Shown here: positions 10,033-22,231 of the stretch, in pieces
How the letters are laid out: every line of letters begins with the position of its first letter
Position numbering within the stretch: the first letter of the stretch is position 1
NCBI GenBank assembly: GCA_949592205.1
Contig: CATIUR010000003.1
Coordinates: forward strand, 145,181,259 to 145,245,258
Length of the DNA: 64,000 nucleotides
From: Helichrysum umbraculigerum
Lineage: Eukaryota > Streptophyta > Magnoliopsida > Asterales > Asteraceae
Reading direction: 5' to 3'
The notes under the pieces: model-generated
Seen by the model: the letters and a program-made list of their open reading frames with translations, nothing else
The model's database searches: none
What the model was told of the DNA's origin: nothing
Made by a program: the position numbers and the translations under genes

Positions 10033-13000
10033 ATGGATATGAGAATCCAGCTAGATTATGCATTGTTTCAGTTGACACCTACTAGAACCAGGTATTTGAA
10101 CCCGAACGTTAACCACTAAGTTTCATTTGTTTATGTTTTTTCTAAGTACTAATGCTATATTTTAACCTTTTGCATTTTTTTGGTTTATGATTTGGAAGAT
10201 TTGATCTGGTTATATGTGCTGGTGATTACAAGGAGAAACTTGCATCTGGACTTCTGGAACCTTTTATTGCTCATTGCAAGTTTGCAAAAGACCAGATTTC
10301 CAAAGGAGGTTACTCGATTACACTTTCTGCTTCTGCTACTTGGTTTACAAAGTCCACTGTTGAAAGGTCTCTTTCTGTTATTACTGTTCATTTCAGCACT
10401 TTTTTCTTGAATGATCTGTTAGTACTACTGGCTTTTTATAAATGAAAATTATGTCTTTTTAATTAGATTTGTGAAGTTTGTAAGTACACCGGAGGTTCTT
10501 GAAAGATGCATTACGATTGAGAGAGAGATCGTGCACATTGACTGCTCATTAAACGTGAACACATCATCAGACTCGCAAAGTACGTATATATACACAAGAT
10601 GTTTATTGGTGCTAGATTCTTTATATTCAAACCTTGCATATCTTAGAGGATGTTTGAAGGGTAATTTCAAAGTGATTATTGTGATGTTTAAGAATCATAA
10701 TGTTATAATCAGAAATATTTTATTTAGGTGACCTTACATTAACAGTCAAAGTTAGATTCTATTACAGCCAACTTTCTTCTCAAATTTGATCATTTTGGCT
10801 CTTTTACAGAATATAAGCTTTCAAGTCACTTAACCTTTCTTTTTTTTTTTTTGTGATTGATTCTGTTATCAAATTTTGTTGGTTGGGTCAAACGTATATA
10901 AATTGGTTGGATCTTAAGTAAGACAGGATAAACTTTAGGGATTTGATTGCCAAATCAAACAGAGTTTGAGAACATAAACACTCGCGTCATATATATGTTT
11001 GACCCAACTATCAAACTTTGAGAACTTAATCTTTCGTATATAAAAGTTAAGTGGCTTGATTACTTATTCAATGAAAGTTAAACTTTTAGCTAAGGGAACA
11101 TGTTATACTGTAAATCTCTTCTCATTAGTAAATGTCTCTTGTTGCTTGTTTTTTTAATTCTTATTGGTTTTGGAGTTGCATGAAACAAATTGACTCTGTA
11201 AAAAGTCAATAGATGGAGGTAGCATAGATGTCACTGTTAGGAAAGTTTATAATAACAACTTTTGTTCTCGGGTAGCTCTCAATGGATTGGATGAATACTC
11301 AACCAAGTCAGCTGCTTTAGCCAACAGTGTATGTTATCATTCTACAACGTTTAGTTTCGATTTGATATTTATTCGACACTTTCATACTCATACATTTCGA
11401 AATTCAATACATTTTAGCATGAAGGTACCATAAGTGATGCCGTCCATGAAGAAGATTCCAAGTAAAGTATCTTCATGTTTAGTCCAATTTATTAAATGTA
11501 ATTAGGATGTAATCTTTTTTCATAAAAAAAGTTCAAATACTTTTTCTTCTAATAGGGTTCATCTTCAGCGCGTTCTGGAAACTAGAAAGACAGTGCTTCA
11601 AAAAGAGCAAGCAATGGTCTATGCCCGGGCTATAGTTGCAGGCTTTGAGACAGATAACCTACAAGATCTCATAAGTTTCGCTGATGCTTTTGGATCCCCT
11701 CGCTTAAGGTATCAACGAGGCTTCAGTACACATTAATCCATGATCAAGAATCTGTTAATGAAAGATGATGAACTAAAAACTAACGTTACACCAGGGAAGC
11801 ATGTTTGAATTTCATGGAATTATGCGATACAAAGAGTAACGATAGAGACTGGATGGATAAGGTAGCATCAATGCAGGCATACTCTCAATCACAATTCTCT
11901 TATATGGAAGATGATATTGGTCAAGAACTTAGAATTAATATCCAAAATGCTACCAAGAAACAGAATGGTTCTGTTGATGGCACAACAGCTGATTCGAGCA
12001 TAGGTCATGGAAGTCATATTCCTCAGTATATGCCAAATTATCAGGGTGGTCCGATGTTTCAGCCTCCGTATCAAGCGTACCCTTTTCCTGGAATGGTCAT
12101 CCCTCCATACTATCAAGGGAGCCTTCCATGGGCTCCTAATAGGGAAGATTCTAGAAGTAGAAAGAATCACTCACAAGATGACGACTTCGACTCGGGTGAC
12201 TCTAGTTCTGGAAGTGATTCAGGTAGAAATAAAAGGAGTTCGTTGCAGAAAGTTGATATCAGAAACATTAATTACATCACTTCTGCGAGAGATGGAAAAT
12301 CAGAACACAAATCTGATGACAGTTCATCAAATGGTGATAAAATGATTGAAGATAAATGTGAAGATCAAAAGGTAACACAGCAGTGGAATATCTTCGAGAA
12401 CCTCCTATTGAAGGATGCAGATGAAGAAGAGTCTGTGGAAGTGACCAAGCCTGGTAATCGAGCTACCACATTCGAGGAGAAATTTGGGTCAAATAAAGTT
12501 GAAGATCCGAATATTGTTCCATCTATAACTCGACCCGAATTTGCCAACAAATCTTCCATCAATGAAAAACGTGAAGAAGGCGAGTGGTTTATGAGAAGCC
12601 ATCCAGATAAAGTAATTCAGGAGAACAGCAGAGATATCTTTGAAGACCATATCAAGTCAAAAGACGTCATTGTTAATGATCCTTTGGCAGTTCAAGCTCG
12701 ATATTCGAACGAATCATCTAATTCTCGGATAAGAACACTTGACATCATAGTGGATTCAGAGAGTAATGTGACCCAGAAAAAGGTTGAAGCTACAAGTGTC
12801 AATGAACCGAACGACTTATATATGGTGCTTGAAAGAGACACAGAGGGCCAACAAGCTGTTGCAGCTTGGACTCCAGAAATGGAGTCTACTAATAGTAATT
12901 ATACTAAGATTGTTAAAGTGGATTCTCCTGAAGTCAAGGAGTCAAAGACTAAAGCTTTGGCTGGAAAAGGTATTGAAAGAAAGGGTTCAACCAATAAAAC

Positions 13001-13978
13001 AAAGTCTAAAGCTTTAGTTGTATCAAGAAGCAAGAAATCGACAGAAACCAAAACGGAAATACCAAAAGGGATATCGAAGAAGGTACTTAAAGTTACAACA
13101 TTATTTTCAATTGAATTATTGTAATTTTGATCTCATTGACCACTTTCGTGTAGGATGAAGAGAGACGAAAGAAAATGGAGGAACTGCTAACTCAACGACA
13201 AAAAAGAATTGCTGAAAGAAGTGCTTCTACCGCTAATACAGCAAAGAATGACAAAGATTTGAAAAAACCACAAAAGCCAGTGATTAGGAGTTCCACCATC
13301 GATCGCTTGTCAGCTGCACGTGTAGTTAATCCTAAGGTATTACCTACTGAATCAAAACCGCGCAATAAGCCTGAAAAAGTGATCACCAAAAAGAACGGTG
13401 AACCAAACTCTGTTAGTAAACCTACAAAAGTGGCCATAAAAAATAATGGTGTTTCACATGCTACATTTTCACGAAGTACACCTGGTGCTGAAAAGAAAAA
13501 AGTGAAACCGGCTGATGTTAAACCTCTAGACAAGAAAATTGTTTCAAAGAATTCAAATGGACAGAAGAAGCTTGCTGATCTCAGTAATGCCAAACAATTG
13601 CCAGAAGCATCTCCAATCAAAAAAACTGGTAGCATTACACCTGCGCAATCAGATAACACGAATGATGTGACTGAAATATCACACAAGCCTTCATCTGTTC
13701 ATGTAAAAGATATAGCTCTTCCTGAGAGTAAAGGTGGATCAGCCAATAAAGCTATAAACTCTGTTACTTTCAGAATTAATCCGGATCATGGTTCTAAGGC
13801 AAACACTGTTGTCAAATTGAACCATGAGGTTGTTCCTGTGATACAAATCTCAACTCTGCCACCTGGCAAAGATAGCCTGGAAAGAAGCAACTCCAAGAAG
13901 AAATGGATCAATCTTCAAACCTCAAGTAAAACTCTCAGTAGTTTCAAAAAGCTACTGTCTTTTGGCAGGAAAAGTTAA
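10033..13978 (+). CDS. CIP7: COP1-interacting protein 7 (CIP7)-like
   Basis: Eight exons, 921 aa: 10033-10091, 10199-10366, 10467-10579, 11213-11328, 11418-11461, 11556-11708, 11795-13082, 13154-13978. Phases join without a break. The N-terminal third is the conserved CIP7 domain: MDMRIQLDYALFQLTPTRTR, then DLVICAGDYKEKLASGLLEP, GGYSITL and FVSTPEVLERCITIEREIV. A second conserved block follows: RVLETRKTVLQKEQAMVYAR...AGFETDNLQDLISFADAFGS. The rest is charged and low in structure, with DSGDSSSGSDSGRNKRSS, a likely coiled coil DEERRKKMEELLTQRQKRIA, and a basic C-terminus ending KKLLSFGRKS. In Arabidopsis CIP7 is a nuclear COP1 partner with transactivating activity that promotes light-dependent anthocyanin and chlorophyll accumulation. 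The exon at 11213-11328 is the least conserved and its borders are the least certain. The gene converges on ANS, 208 bp away. Confidence 0.92.
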
Positions 13979-14186
13979 ATTGATCACCTACTGTTGAAGT
14001 TATGATTGTCATGTGTGCCGTTTTAAGGTGAGCCATTTCATAGTGATGTATTCTTTTAATTAATAAAATCATATTTCACAATGATAACAAATACAAGTTT
14101 TATTCAAACATAATATCATCGATACTGTCAAATGCATAGACAATATGCTCGATTCACACCACACAAGTTATATGATATACGGAGTA

Positions 14187-15780
14187 TCATTTTGGATCAA
14201 CTGCATCATTGTTCTTCCTAAACAGTTTATGTTCCATATGCTGATGGAACTTTCGTGGTGGAAAAAGTGGCGGCTGCTCCTCAGAAACTGTCTCTGGGAG
14301 CGGTTTCAGAATAATCTTCTCTTTCGGCGGTTCACAAAAAACCGCCCAAGAAATTCTAACCTTCTCCTTATTCACAAGTCCTCTATGAAGGATGCTTTTG
14401 TACTTGCCATTACTTAGGATCTCAATAGTGTCACCAATATGCATGATGATTGAGTCTGGTACACATTTTGCAGTGACCCATTGTCCACCATAAAAAAGTT
14501 GGAGCCCGGGAACCATGTTGTGTAGTATGAACGTGAGTGCACTCACGTCTGTGTGAGCTTCGACACCAAGTGCTAGTTCATGTTGAGGACATTTTGGGTA
14601 GTAGTTGATCTTTAGTTGAAGAATTAACTCATCTATCCCTCCTACCTCCTTTTCTAGTCTTCCCTCCTCGAGTCCTAATCCTAGAGATAGCACCGAGAGT
14701 ATCTTAGTGGCAAGTGATCGTAATTGTCTAGCGTACTCAGCGGTTGCAGGGCTGTTCATCAACAAGAATATTTAACCACTTATCTAATCAAAACTCAGCA
14801 TCACTATAACAGAAATATGATTTCCACCTGACATGTAAATTTTAAGGTTGGATTATCAACCCGCTAACCAGAAACCAGTATAACTTCTCAGGTTGGGTTA
14901 ACGGGCTGACCCGCCAACATGAAATTAACCCATCAAATTTGGCCCAACTAACCTGTCAAGTAAAACTAACCTGCTGAATTTGACCTGTTTTACCCGGAAC
15001 TAACCCACCAACCCGTGAACCTGTTTGGGGATTGTGTCCAGGTTGGGTACTTTCACAGGTCAACCTTAACCCGACCCAAATTATCACCCCTAACTGCTAA
15101 TATGAAAAATGATAGTAGTCAATTTCAATCATAAAAGCGTGGAAAAGAATTGTTCAATCGTGAGAGTCTAGAACTTTAGAAAAATGTGTGCATATTGTAT
15201 ATTAATTACCTACATTATCGTCATAATAGTTTGTCTTTGTAAACTTTGCAGAAAGTTAGTCTATTTACAGTGCTTACATGTAATCGTTAGGCGTTGAGGG
15301 CCAAACATTCAAATCACGTTTCTCTTCCGGGTATGCGAGGTGGAAGAAGTAATCTTCCCATTCAAGCTGCCCACAAGCATTATTAGCTAGTTTACTTCCA
15401 TACCCTTGAATCTTCCCTGAACCGATATCGTTACAATACTTCTCCTTCTCTTCGACTGGCTGATTAAAGAAACTCTCACCTGCAGCCTTAACACGATCGA
15501 TCAAGTCGCTAGAGATTCCATGGTTAACAAGGTGCATGACACCCCACTCAGTGGCTGCCTTCAAGAGCTCATGACTACATTTCTCACGAGTCTTTGGGTC
15601 GTTAGAGTTAATGTCGTTTAAGTCGATAGTAGGGACTTGTGGGCCTTTTTGGTTCTTTTCTTCGTCGAAAATGTTTGTGATGGTTGTTAGTTCATCTTGT
15701 GTACGAATGTATTCTTTTGGGATTTGATCAATACCGCTTTTCGCTAAGCTTTCGACTCGTGTGTTTGATGAAATCACCAT
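14187..15780 (-). CDS. ANS: anthocyanidin synthase (leucoanthocyanidin dioxygenase)
   Basis: Two exons, 15780-15278 and 14751-14187, give 355 aa, the normal ANS length. The intron is 15277-14752. The enzyme is a cytosolic Fe(II)/2-oxoglutarate dioxygenase converting leucoanthocyanidins to anthocyanidins, the coloured step of flavonoid biosynthesis. The N-terminal DIOX_N part includes IPKEYIR, EKNQKGPQVPTIDL, WGVMHLVNHGI and IQGYGSKLANNACGQLEWED. The jelly-roll core has YYPKCPQ, LGVEAHTDVSALTFILHNMV, the iron ligands H234, D236 and H290, and the 2-oxoglutarate-binding RIS with R300. These align two residues beyond the Arabidopsis ANS numbering I know (232/234/288/298). No key residue is missing. 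The C-terminus ends HKLFRKNNDAVDPK. The single intron position is typical for ANS genes. Flavonol synthase is the closest alternative, but the LANNA..QLEWEDY and VFCEPPKEKIILKPLPE blocks favour ANS. Confidence 0.96.
14840..15095. repeat. AACCCG-rich repeat in the ANS intron
   Basis: The ANS intron is mostly built of short phrases such as AACCCGCTAACC, GACCCGCCAAC, CAACCCGTGAACC and TTAACCCGACCC, closing with AATTATCACCCCTAA. This resembles the AACCCG-rich MITE at 58792-59151 and the intron repeats at 552-978 and 21118-21410. Only the right end looks intact, so it may be a truncated copy. Confidence 0.45.
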
Positions 15781-15950
15781 TTTTTAATTAGGTGGTCTTT
15801 TGTGCTAGGATGTGAGTGAAAAGTTATGGTTATATGGAAGGTATTGAAGCTAGAAAGAATGGGTAGTTATGTACTTATGGTTGCAACTTACAAGAAGAAT
15901 GGATGGTTAGCTGAAGCGGGGGTTGGTCATGTGGTCTAACCCCCATCCAG
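15781..15950 (-). promoter_or_regulatory. ANS proximal promoter with MYB and bHLH sites
   Basis: A TATA-like CATATAA lies at 15836-15830 on the minus strand, about 50 bases before the ATG. About 140-150 bases upstream of the ATG, GGTTGGT (15921-15927; ACCAACC on the minus strand) directly abuts CATGTG (15928-15933). A MYB-type site next to an E-box is the arrangement expected for MYB-bHLH-WD40 control of late anthocyanin genes. Function is inferred from motif and place only. Confidence 0.5.
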
Positions 15951-16421
15951 AACATGGTTTGACTTTATAGGTTGAACTTTGAACTTCATTTTGAGCCGTT
16001 AATGCTATCTAACATTTTTTTTAGCCATTTTAAGTTTCTACAACACAATGTATATGTCTGGTTAATTTAACTATATGCGATAACAATCTTGAACTTTATT
16101 TTGTTAGCAACATAAAACATGAATTTGGTGTACCAATATTTTTCTTATTTCCTACTTGTAATAAAATAATACTACTTTCATTCCAAATTATATGTCCGTT
16201 TTTGTTCCAAAATAATTATTCATTAGTACTCATTTTTCTTAAATCGTTTGCAAATCGAAACTGAAAACTAATTGGACCCCAATAAATTAGTTTATTCTCG
16301 GGGGTTAAAGCTGAACTTTCACTTTTGTACCGAGTTGGATAACGAATATATTTTATTACTAACGTAGGTAGCGAACTTTCCTGTTTTTTGGCGGGTTAGG
16401 TAATATGTATTACGTGGCATA
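15951..16421. other. distal ANS upstream region, no gene seen
   Basis: AT-rich non-coding DNA between the ANS promoter and the Helitron. I see no coding potential. Confidence 0.5.
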
Positions 16422-19153
16422 TCTATTCAATACTATCTACTAAAGGACACTTCAAATGATGTCATAAAGCTGATGTGTCCTCTTCTAAGATAGGTTTTGT
16501 TGCTGAGTTGTCATCACCAGGTTTATCTGCTAACATCAGCATGACATCGTATATAAGAAGAAAAATGGACTTAAAAAAATATAAATTTGGTTTTTATTTT
16601 ATTTTGTGAGTTCCAACGTATATAATAAATATAAAATAAAAACATTTTTCAAAAAGCCTGTCATTCGTATCTCCCAAAGCCCGCCCAATTTTTTGAGACC
16701 CTAAACCATAATCAGTATCCTTCAATTTTATTTGATGCGTCTGTAATCAATATCACGCCAATTCTCTGATTGATATTCTCTATGATTACCACCGCCCAAA
16801 AATTAAATAGCTAAAAATTCATTCATCATATTATTCTTCTTCATCCTATTTTTCACTTATATGTTTTTTTCCCAATTTTCACCTAGCTTCTTCCGATTCT
16901 CCATCTACCCATCTTCATCTCCATTTGCATTTCCATCTTCAACTTTGTGATTCTTCTGAATTTTTTGGTAATGTGGTAAGTTTTGACAAGGTTTGTTTTG
17001 TTGATTTTATACATATTCAATCATGTGAGCTTTCATTTTTTGGTTTGTTTGATTTGATTTGTTAATATATTGTTCCATGTTTATGTGGTGTTTGTTGTAG
17101 GTATCATCTTTATCTGATGTCTCATTCATTTCTGATTCCTTAAAAGTATTTCCTCTGCTCTCTCAATTTGTCTCCTCCTGGCGATTTCTTCCCCAGCAGG
17201 TATAATTTGCTTTTTCTTTTTTATTTCAATGGCTCAAAAGTTTTTTTCGTTTTTGCTTATCTATTTTTTTACCTTCGTATTCAAATTGATAATCTCATTC
17301 TGAGTTTATATTCCTGATTGTATTCGTCATAGCTTTGTTTCCTTTTAAATTGGGTACATAATCTACATATACCTTGGCAAGAAATTTTCACACTAATTCA
17401 TGATTAAAGTTACTGAATTGATAGTGTTTAAGGTTATGTTTGTCATTCAATCTCAAGTATTTTGTTGCTTGGACTATTTGTAAGATCAAACTGTATATTC
17501 TTTTTGATTGGATTTGATGCAGGCGTGTAAAGTGAGAGTTAGATCGTAATTATGCAAATGCATGAAAGGTGTTTGATGAAATGTCTGATAGAAATAGACT
17601 TACATGTAAGGTTTGTGTTACACTTGCTTTCATCTCAAGATTACTAAGTAGTGTTGCTATTAGTATTTGGTTTATTTAAGATTTAATAAATGTGATTTTG
17701 TTTGAATGCAATCCAAGTGTCTATGCTAGGTTTGACGAACCAATTGAAAATCGAATATAAAGATGTTGTTAGCCAGAAGTTGCGAAATTTGGTGATAAAA
17801 CGTTAACTTTCTCAAGTCCTTTTTCTTCTCCAAACCATAATATTGCTAAGTAATTCAATTGCTTTTTGCTGTTTATATGTCCAAAATGAAAAAAATTAAA
17901 TCAAAACTCCGTTATTGTTATGTATGTAAGTACAAATATTATTTACTATGATATTAACTTTAAAGATTATAGTGCAGGAGCTATCAACTACGTGTCCCCA
18001 AACAATGGCCAGGGAATAATGAAGACTTTAAACATGCTTGGATATAAAGGCTTCTTGAGTGTGTAAGTTGAATAGAAGTATCCATGTATTAGTTTAAATT
18101 ACTATGTACATTGCAAGCTGTTATCTGCATTGTGTTTAAAGTTCCATGATATTGCGAGAATGTTGAAATGTGTATTGATTGAACCTCGATATTGCGTTGT
18201 TTGTTAGCATAAATTGTTGCGTGTGATTACGTTAGTAAGGTTGTTGCATGATGTTTGACTTTTCAGAGTCAAGACTTTTTATTGAAGATCAGAGGTTGCT
18301 GCAAATTGTTGAACTTTTCATGATCAAAAGTCGAACAATTGAAGATGAGTTGGTAGAAGATTATAGCAGATACAAATTCATAAGTTTTTTATTTATGCTC
18401 AGTATTACAATGGAGATATAAAGTCAGATGATGGTCGTAAGTTTGATTGTATCTGGTGTAAACTGTAGGTTGAGTACTACATTCATGTGATTGTAACATG
18501 TTTGGCATTTACTCAATGTGTTTTGTAAACTATTTTCATAGCTAATCATAAACCTGATATTAATGGGCTCTTTGGGTAGGTGTTTGCCAATGTTATTGGT
18601 GGGGTGTGGGTCTAATTGATCTTAAAAATATTGATGATCTAATTTATCATGAAGGTAATGGGTCTTGACCTGCTAGAACGAAAAAAAAATTTGTATTGGT
18701 ATTTTTTTGTTCCATTTTAAGGTCTTTTATTTGGGTCTCTTGAAGTAGCAAGTTTTGCAATATGCCTTCTGAGCGGTTCGGGTTCCATTCCAGCAAAAAA
18801 TCATCTACCATCCTTTTTATGGGTGCTTATAAACATGATGATATCTAAATGTGCATGTTTTGTCATTGCAAACTCAACAAATTTGTGCTCTTTGCTTATA
18901 TGCTTTAATTAGTTAGTGGTTACACTTTGTGTATTTTGTGAAAGAATGCTTTTCAGGTAACGAACGAAAGCAAATTAACAATTTAAGTAAATTTGTCAAG
19001 TAAATATACTTTCAAATGATAATACCAACTCCAAATTATTGTCTTCTTATATTAATAATAATTACGTGAATATGAGAGTAAGTTAATACAAATCATAATA
19101 ATATAAAATATCTCATTTGGCAAACCCGTATAAACACGGGTCCATGATCTAGT
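16422..19153 (+). mobile_element. putative non-autonomous Helitron
   Basis: The 3' end is clear. A 6-bp stem hairpin ACCCGT-ATAAAC-ACGGGT (19124-19141) is followed eight bases later by CTAGT (19149-19153) and then a T, the CTRRT|T terminus of Helitrons. The proposed 5' end is TCTATTCAATACTATC at 16422, preceded by A, which satisfies insertion between A and T. It is less certain, since 5' ends share only TC. No Rep/helicase is encoded. The interior has exon-like pieces with good splice sites (for example around 17100-17200) but no protein I recognise. The element separates ANS from the TFIIIC gene and ends about 170 bp before the latter's probable first exon. Confidence 0.65.
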
Positions 19154-19289
19154 TATCTTAATACATATTACTTAATTCGACACAAAATTTTAAAGTTCCC
19201 TATTAAAATTAATAATAAAATTGGTTCATTAGTTTAGTACAAAAGTAAAAGTTCATATTCAAGTTCCAACCTTTAACCCTTAAAAAATC

Positions 19290-20644
19290 TTCTAAATTGG
19301 GCCTATTTAGATGGGCTGGGCTTAATGGAATCCAGTAACTATCCAACAAACCAACGATATCCGTCGATCCGACCCAGGAAATACTCCCGTATCGTCTTCC
19401 TCTGCTCCGGTCAACCGTCTTCTTCCTTGCGCTCACACCATCTTCCATCTTCCTCTACGCTACAAAACAAGGTAATTTCAAATTCTATATTCTTCAGAAA
19501 ACAAATTGGAGTACTATTTTGTTATTTTGTTGATAAATATAAAGTTAACCATTTGTTTATTTCTTTCTTTAGCTAGTTAGTTACTTGAATCGAAATTTAT
19601 GTAACTAGGGTTTTTGACCCATTATCAATGTATACTGATTCCTCTCTCAATCAATTTTTGCCCAAAAATGAGCCTAAGCTGAATTTTGAAAAACTACAGA
19701 CAAATTTTGCCAAAAATTGAACTATATTTGAGTCATCAATTTGTAAAAACATAAAAAATTTGTTTCCATTACATATCAAAAACTCATACTTTCGCTTCGA
19801 CGTGTTCCAAGCTATATAATTTTCACTCCTTTCATGGCAACAATTAAATTTTACTCTCCTTTATAGGATAGAAAATATATATTATTTTGTTGATGAGGTG
19901 ATTTGCCTTATTTTTGAATTATTTAGAGGCTAAGTAGCTGATGAGGTGATTTTACATTGGATTAAATTAATCGAAGATATGTTGTTGAGGCTAATCATCA
20001 TGGTGGTGTAATTAAAGCTTGTTAGTGATAATATATATTATGCTTTCAATTGCAATCTTCTTGTCTGCCATTTATTTACAATATACGTATATGATGTGAC
20101 GTCATAAAGGAAAGGTGTAGAAGCATTGGACTAAAAGTTCATTTTTGCTGTCAAAACCTTAAGAATTCATTAGTATTGCTTTCAAAATCCATATGAGGTG
20201 GACATATAGACACATCCTTGTTCGTTATCAAAACTTTAAGAACCCTGATTGATTGCTGGTTTCTATTGGGGAGTATATGTGACTATGTGAGCTTTAGCCT
20301 TTAAATCATTATATTTATTACTTATCGAACGGGCTTTATTACGATAATTAGTTAATCAGTATGCTTATCCGTTCCAAACAAAGGCTATGTTTGACTTCAC
20401 ACGGAGTTGAATGAAAATGTTTTGACTTTTTAATAACTCCAAAGAACTGGTGGACGACAATTGAACTATATTAGGTTTAAGTAATGATCAATAAGTAACA
20501 TATAGTGAAGTAGATTAAGGACTTACTCTAAAGGGAATATTGCAATGGAAAGACTACTCCGTACTTTTTATAGATAAATCTTTGGTAAAAATATGATTCA
20601 TTTTAATAATAGTAAAAGTAAGTTGGCATATCTATTGTATACAG
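19290..20644 (+). promoter_or_regulatory. probable promoter, 5' UTR exon and leader intron of TFIIIC gene
   Basis: A TTGGGCC site II element (about 19297-19303) lies just ahead of a C/T-rich stretch ending CTACAAAACAAG|GTAATT (donor at 19472). The acceptor before the coding start is TATACAG at 20638-20644. This suggests a non-coding first exon (about 19325-19471) and a leader intron of 1.17 kb. An ATG at 19325 opens 49 codons to the donor but is out of frame with the TFIIIC start, so it would act as an upstream ORF if transcribed. Confidence 0.45.
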
Positions 20645-20655
20645 ACTAGAACGCA

Positions 20656-21859
20656 ATGGCAACATCTCATGATGACGTGGTGGGTGAAGAAGATGAATAT
20701 GTAGCTCTTGACTTGGATTCAGTTTCTGCTCAAGTTGACATTCCACCTAATGCTCCCTACGTTCTATCTGTACGTATGTTAACCTGCACTTTTTTACATT
20801 GTAAAAACCCGAGGTGAAATGTCTAAAGTCAGTTGGTTCCTGTATGCTACACCTGAGCTGGATTGTGGATACGAGGCTTATGTTTTGATGATCGTTTTGG
20901 CTGAAACTGCAGGGCCTGGACACATTGAACCCAATTTTAATTATTGATGACAAGATAAAGCTGGTAACAACATCTCAGTTCTACTTATTTCGACTGAGCT
21001 GCTACCTGCTTCTTCTCATGGCACTTCGAATTTTTCTCAAAAGTTACTAAATAGACCCTTATTGTCTGATTCAGACTGATATTGGAATTAAGTGTGTTTG
21101 TTTTTATTCAGCTCTATATGAGGGTGGGTAGATGTGTCAAAACGGGTGGGTTTGGTAACGGGTCAAAACTGGTAGGGTCAGTTGACCTACAATCTTTGTC
21201 TAAATTTTTACTATGAATAATTAGTGGGCCAAATATAAAATCAAAGTTTATACTATTTCAAAACTACTTTAGGTTTATAATTAATCTGCTTTCAACACGT
21301 TCTTTTTTAAACTTATTCTTTTTTCCCTGATTGACCTTTTTGAGATAAAGTATAACCTGATTTGACGCGTCAATAAGTAAACGGGCCAAAATTTGCCCCT
21401 TCTAATACAGATGGACATGCTGTTTTTTTTAGCTTATGTATCTTTGTTCTAATAAACTTTTGTCACATAAACAACCCTCTTGTTGCACTTACATGTTTTG
21501 AGGTTGTGGATTATGCAGATTGGCGAATATGAGGAAACCATTGGGACGTGTATTGTTTTCAGTGAAGATGGTAAGTTGAAGCACTGGAAAACACAATTAG
21601 AAATCTTTGTGTTATACATCTGTGTCCTTGCAGCTTACTTTATCAATTCTCCATTGCAGATGCTCCTCCAGTGGTCCATGATGAGACTGTTTCATCCGAA
21701 GCAAATCTCATTTCGGGAAAATCTAAAAATAAGCCAGATCAAGTTCCAACAAAGCAAGTCAAACCTGTTTGTCAACTTCAAAAGATTCTTAGATTCAAGT
21801 TGTTACCGGAGGCTCAAACCAACTCAACAATCGAACAGAGTAACATGAAACCGGACTAG
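20656..21859 (+). CDS. TFIIIC small subunit (tau55-related / GTF3C6 type)
   Basis: Four exons, 138 aa: 20656-20769, 20913-20963, 21519-21570, 21660-21859. Phases join. The core YVLSGLDTLNPILIIDDKIK followed by LIGEYEETIGTCIVF is the TFIIIC_sub6 (tau55-related) domain, at about residues 36-71. The N-terminus is acidic (DDVVGEEDEYVALDLDS), as in other members. The C-terminus is a variable tail with QLQKILRFKLLPE. TFIIIC recognises the A and B boxes of tRNA genes and recruits TFIIIB for RNA polymerase III, and this subunit pairs with tau95 in yeast and GTF3C5 in animals. Start: the first in-frame ATG after the acceptor at 20644. The identification rests on one short domain but the pattern is distinctive. 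Confidence 0.85.
21118..21410. repeat. ACGGGTCAAA-rich repeat in TFIIIC intron 2
   Basis: A stretch starting AGGGTGGGTAGATGTGTCAA and closing AAACGGGCCAAAATTTGCCCC lies within the 555-bp second coding intron. Its GGGTCAAA phrasing matches the repeat family seen at 552-978, 14840-15095 and 58792-59151. Its termini are only weakly inverted. Confidence 0.4.
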
Positions 21860-22137
21860 TCCAAGTAGACAAAGTTTTAGTCGTTATTCCTTTTTGACCT
21901 AATATCGTAGCATGTCCACTTGTAGATAAGTTTGGTTTCAGTTTCAATGAAATGAACTTGACATTTTATATTTATGAGCTATATTAGTTGTTAGAAGAAC
22001 CATAAATTTAGGTGAGGTCAACAAAATGAAAAATACAACAGGGGAACATGTTCTCCATTGAGCATCTTCACAATTATCTGGTCTGATCATTCGGTCAAGT
22101 ATGCCAACTTTATGTATTAGGTGTTGTATTAAATTAT

Positions 22138-22231
22138 CACGTGAAAGTGTGAAACAATGTAATGCCCCACTCTATAAATAAATATAATACGTGCATATAA
22201 CAACCATTCATTTCATACCAACACTCTCACC
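22138..22231 (+). promoter_or_regulatory. G-box and TATA box of the lipase gene
   Basis: CACGTG (22138-22143) is a G-box bound by bZIP and bHLH factors. TATAAATA (22173-22180) lies 52-59 bases before the ATG at 22232 and is a good TATA box. 21860-22137 holds the 3' flank of the TFIIIC gene and nothing else I can name. Confidence 0.65.

Noticed and set aside
11889..13686. Long open frames overlapping the CIP7-like exons in other frames or on the other strand
   Set aside because: They are shadows of the real exons. The CIP7 frame alone joins across all introns and is conserved.
19325..19576. Open frame beginning MESSNYPTNQRYP
   Set aside because: It is cut by a good splice donor at 19472 and is out of frame with the TFIIIC start. 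It is better seen as leader sequence.
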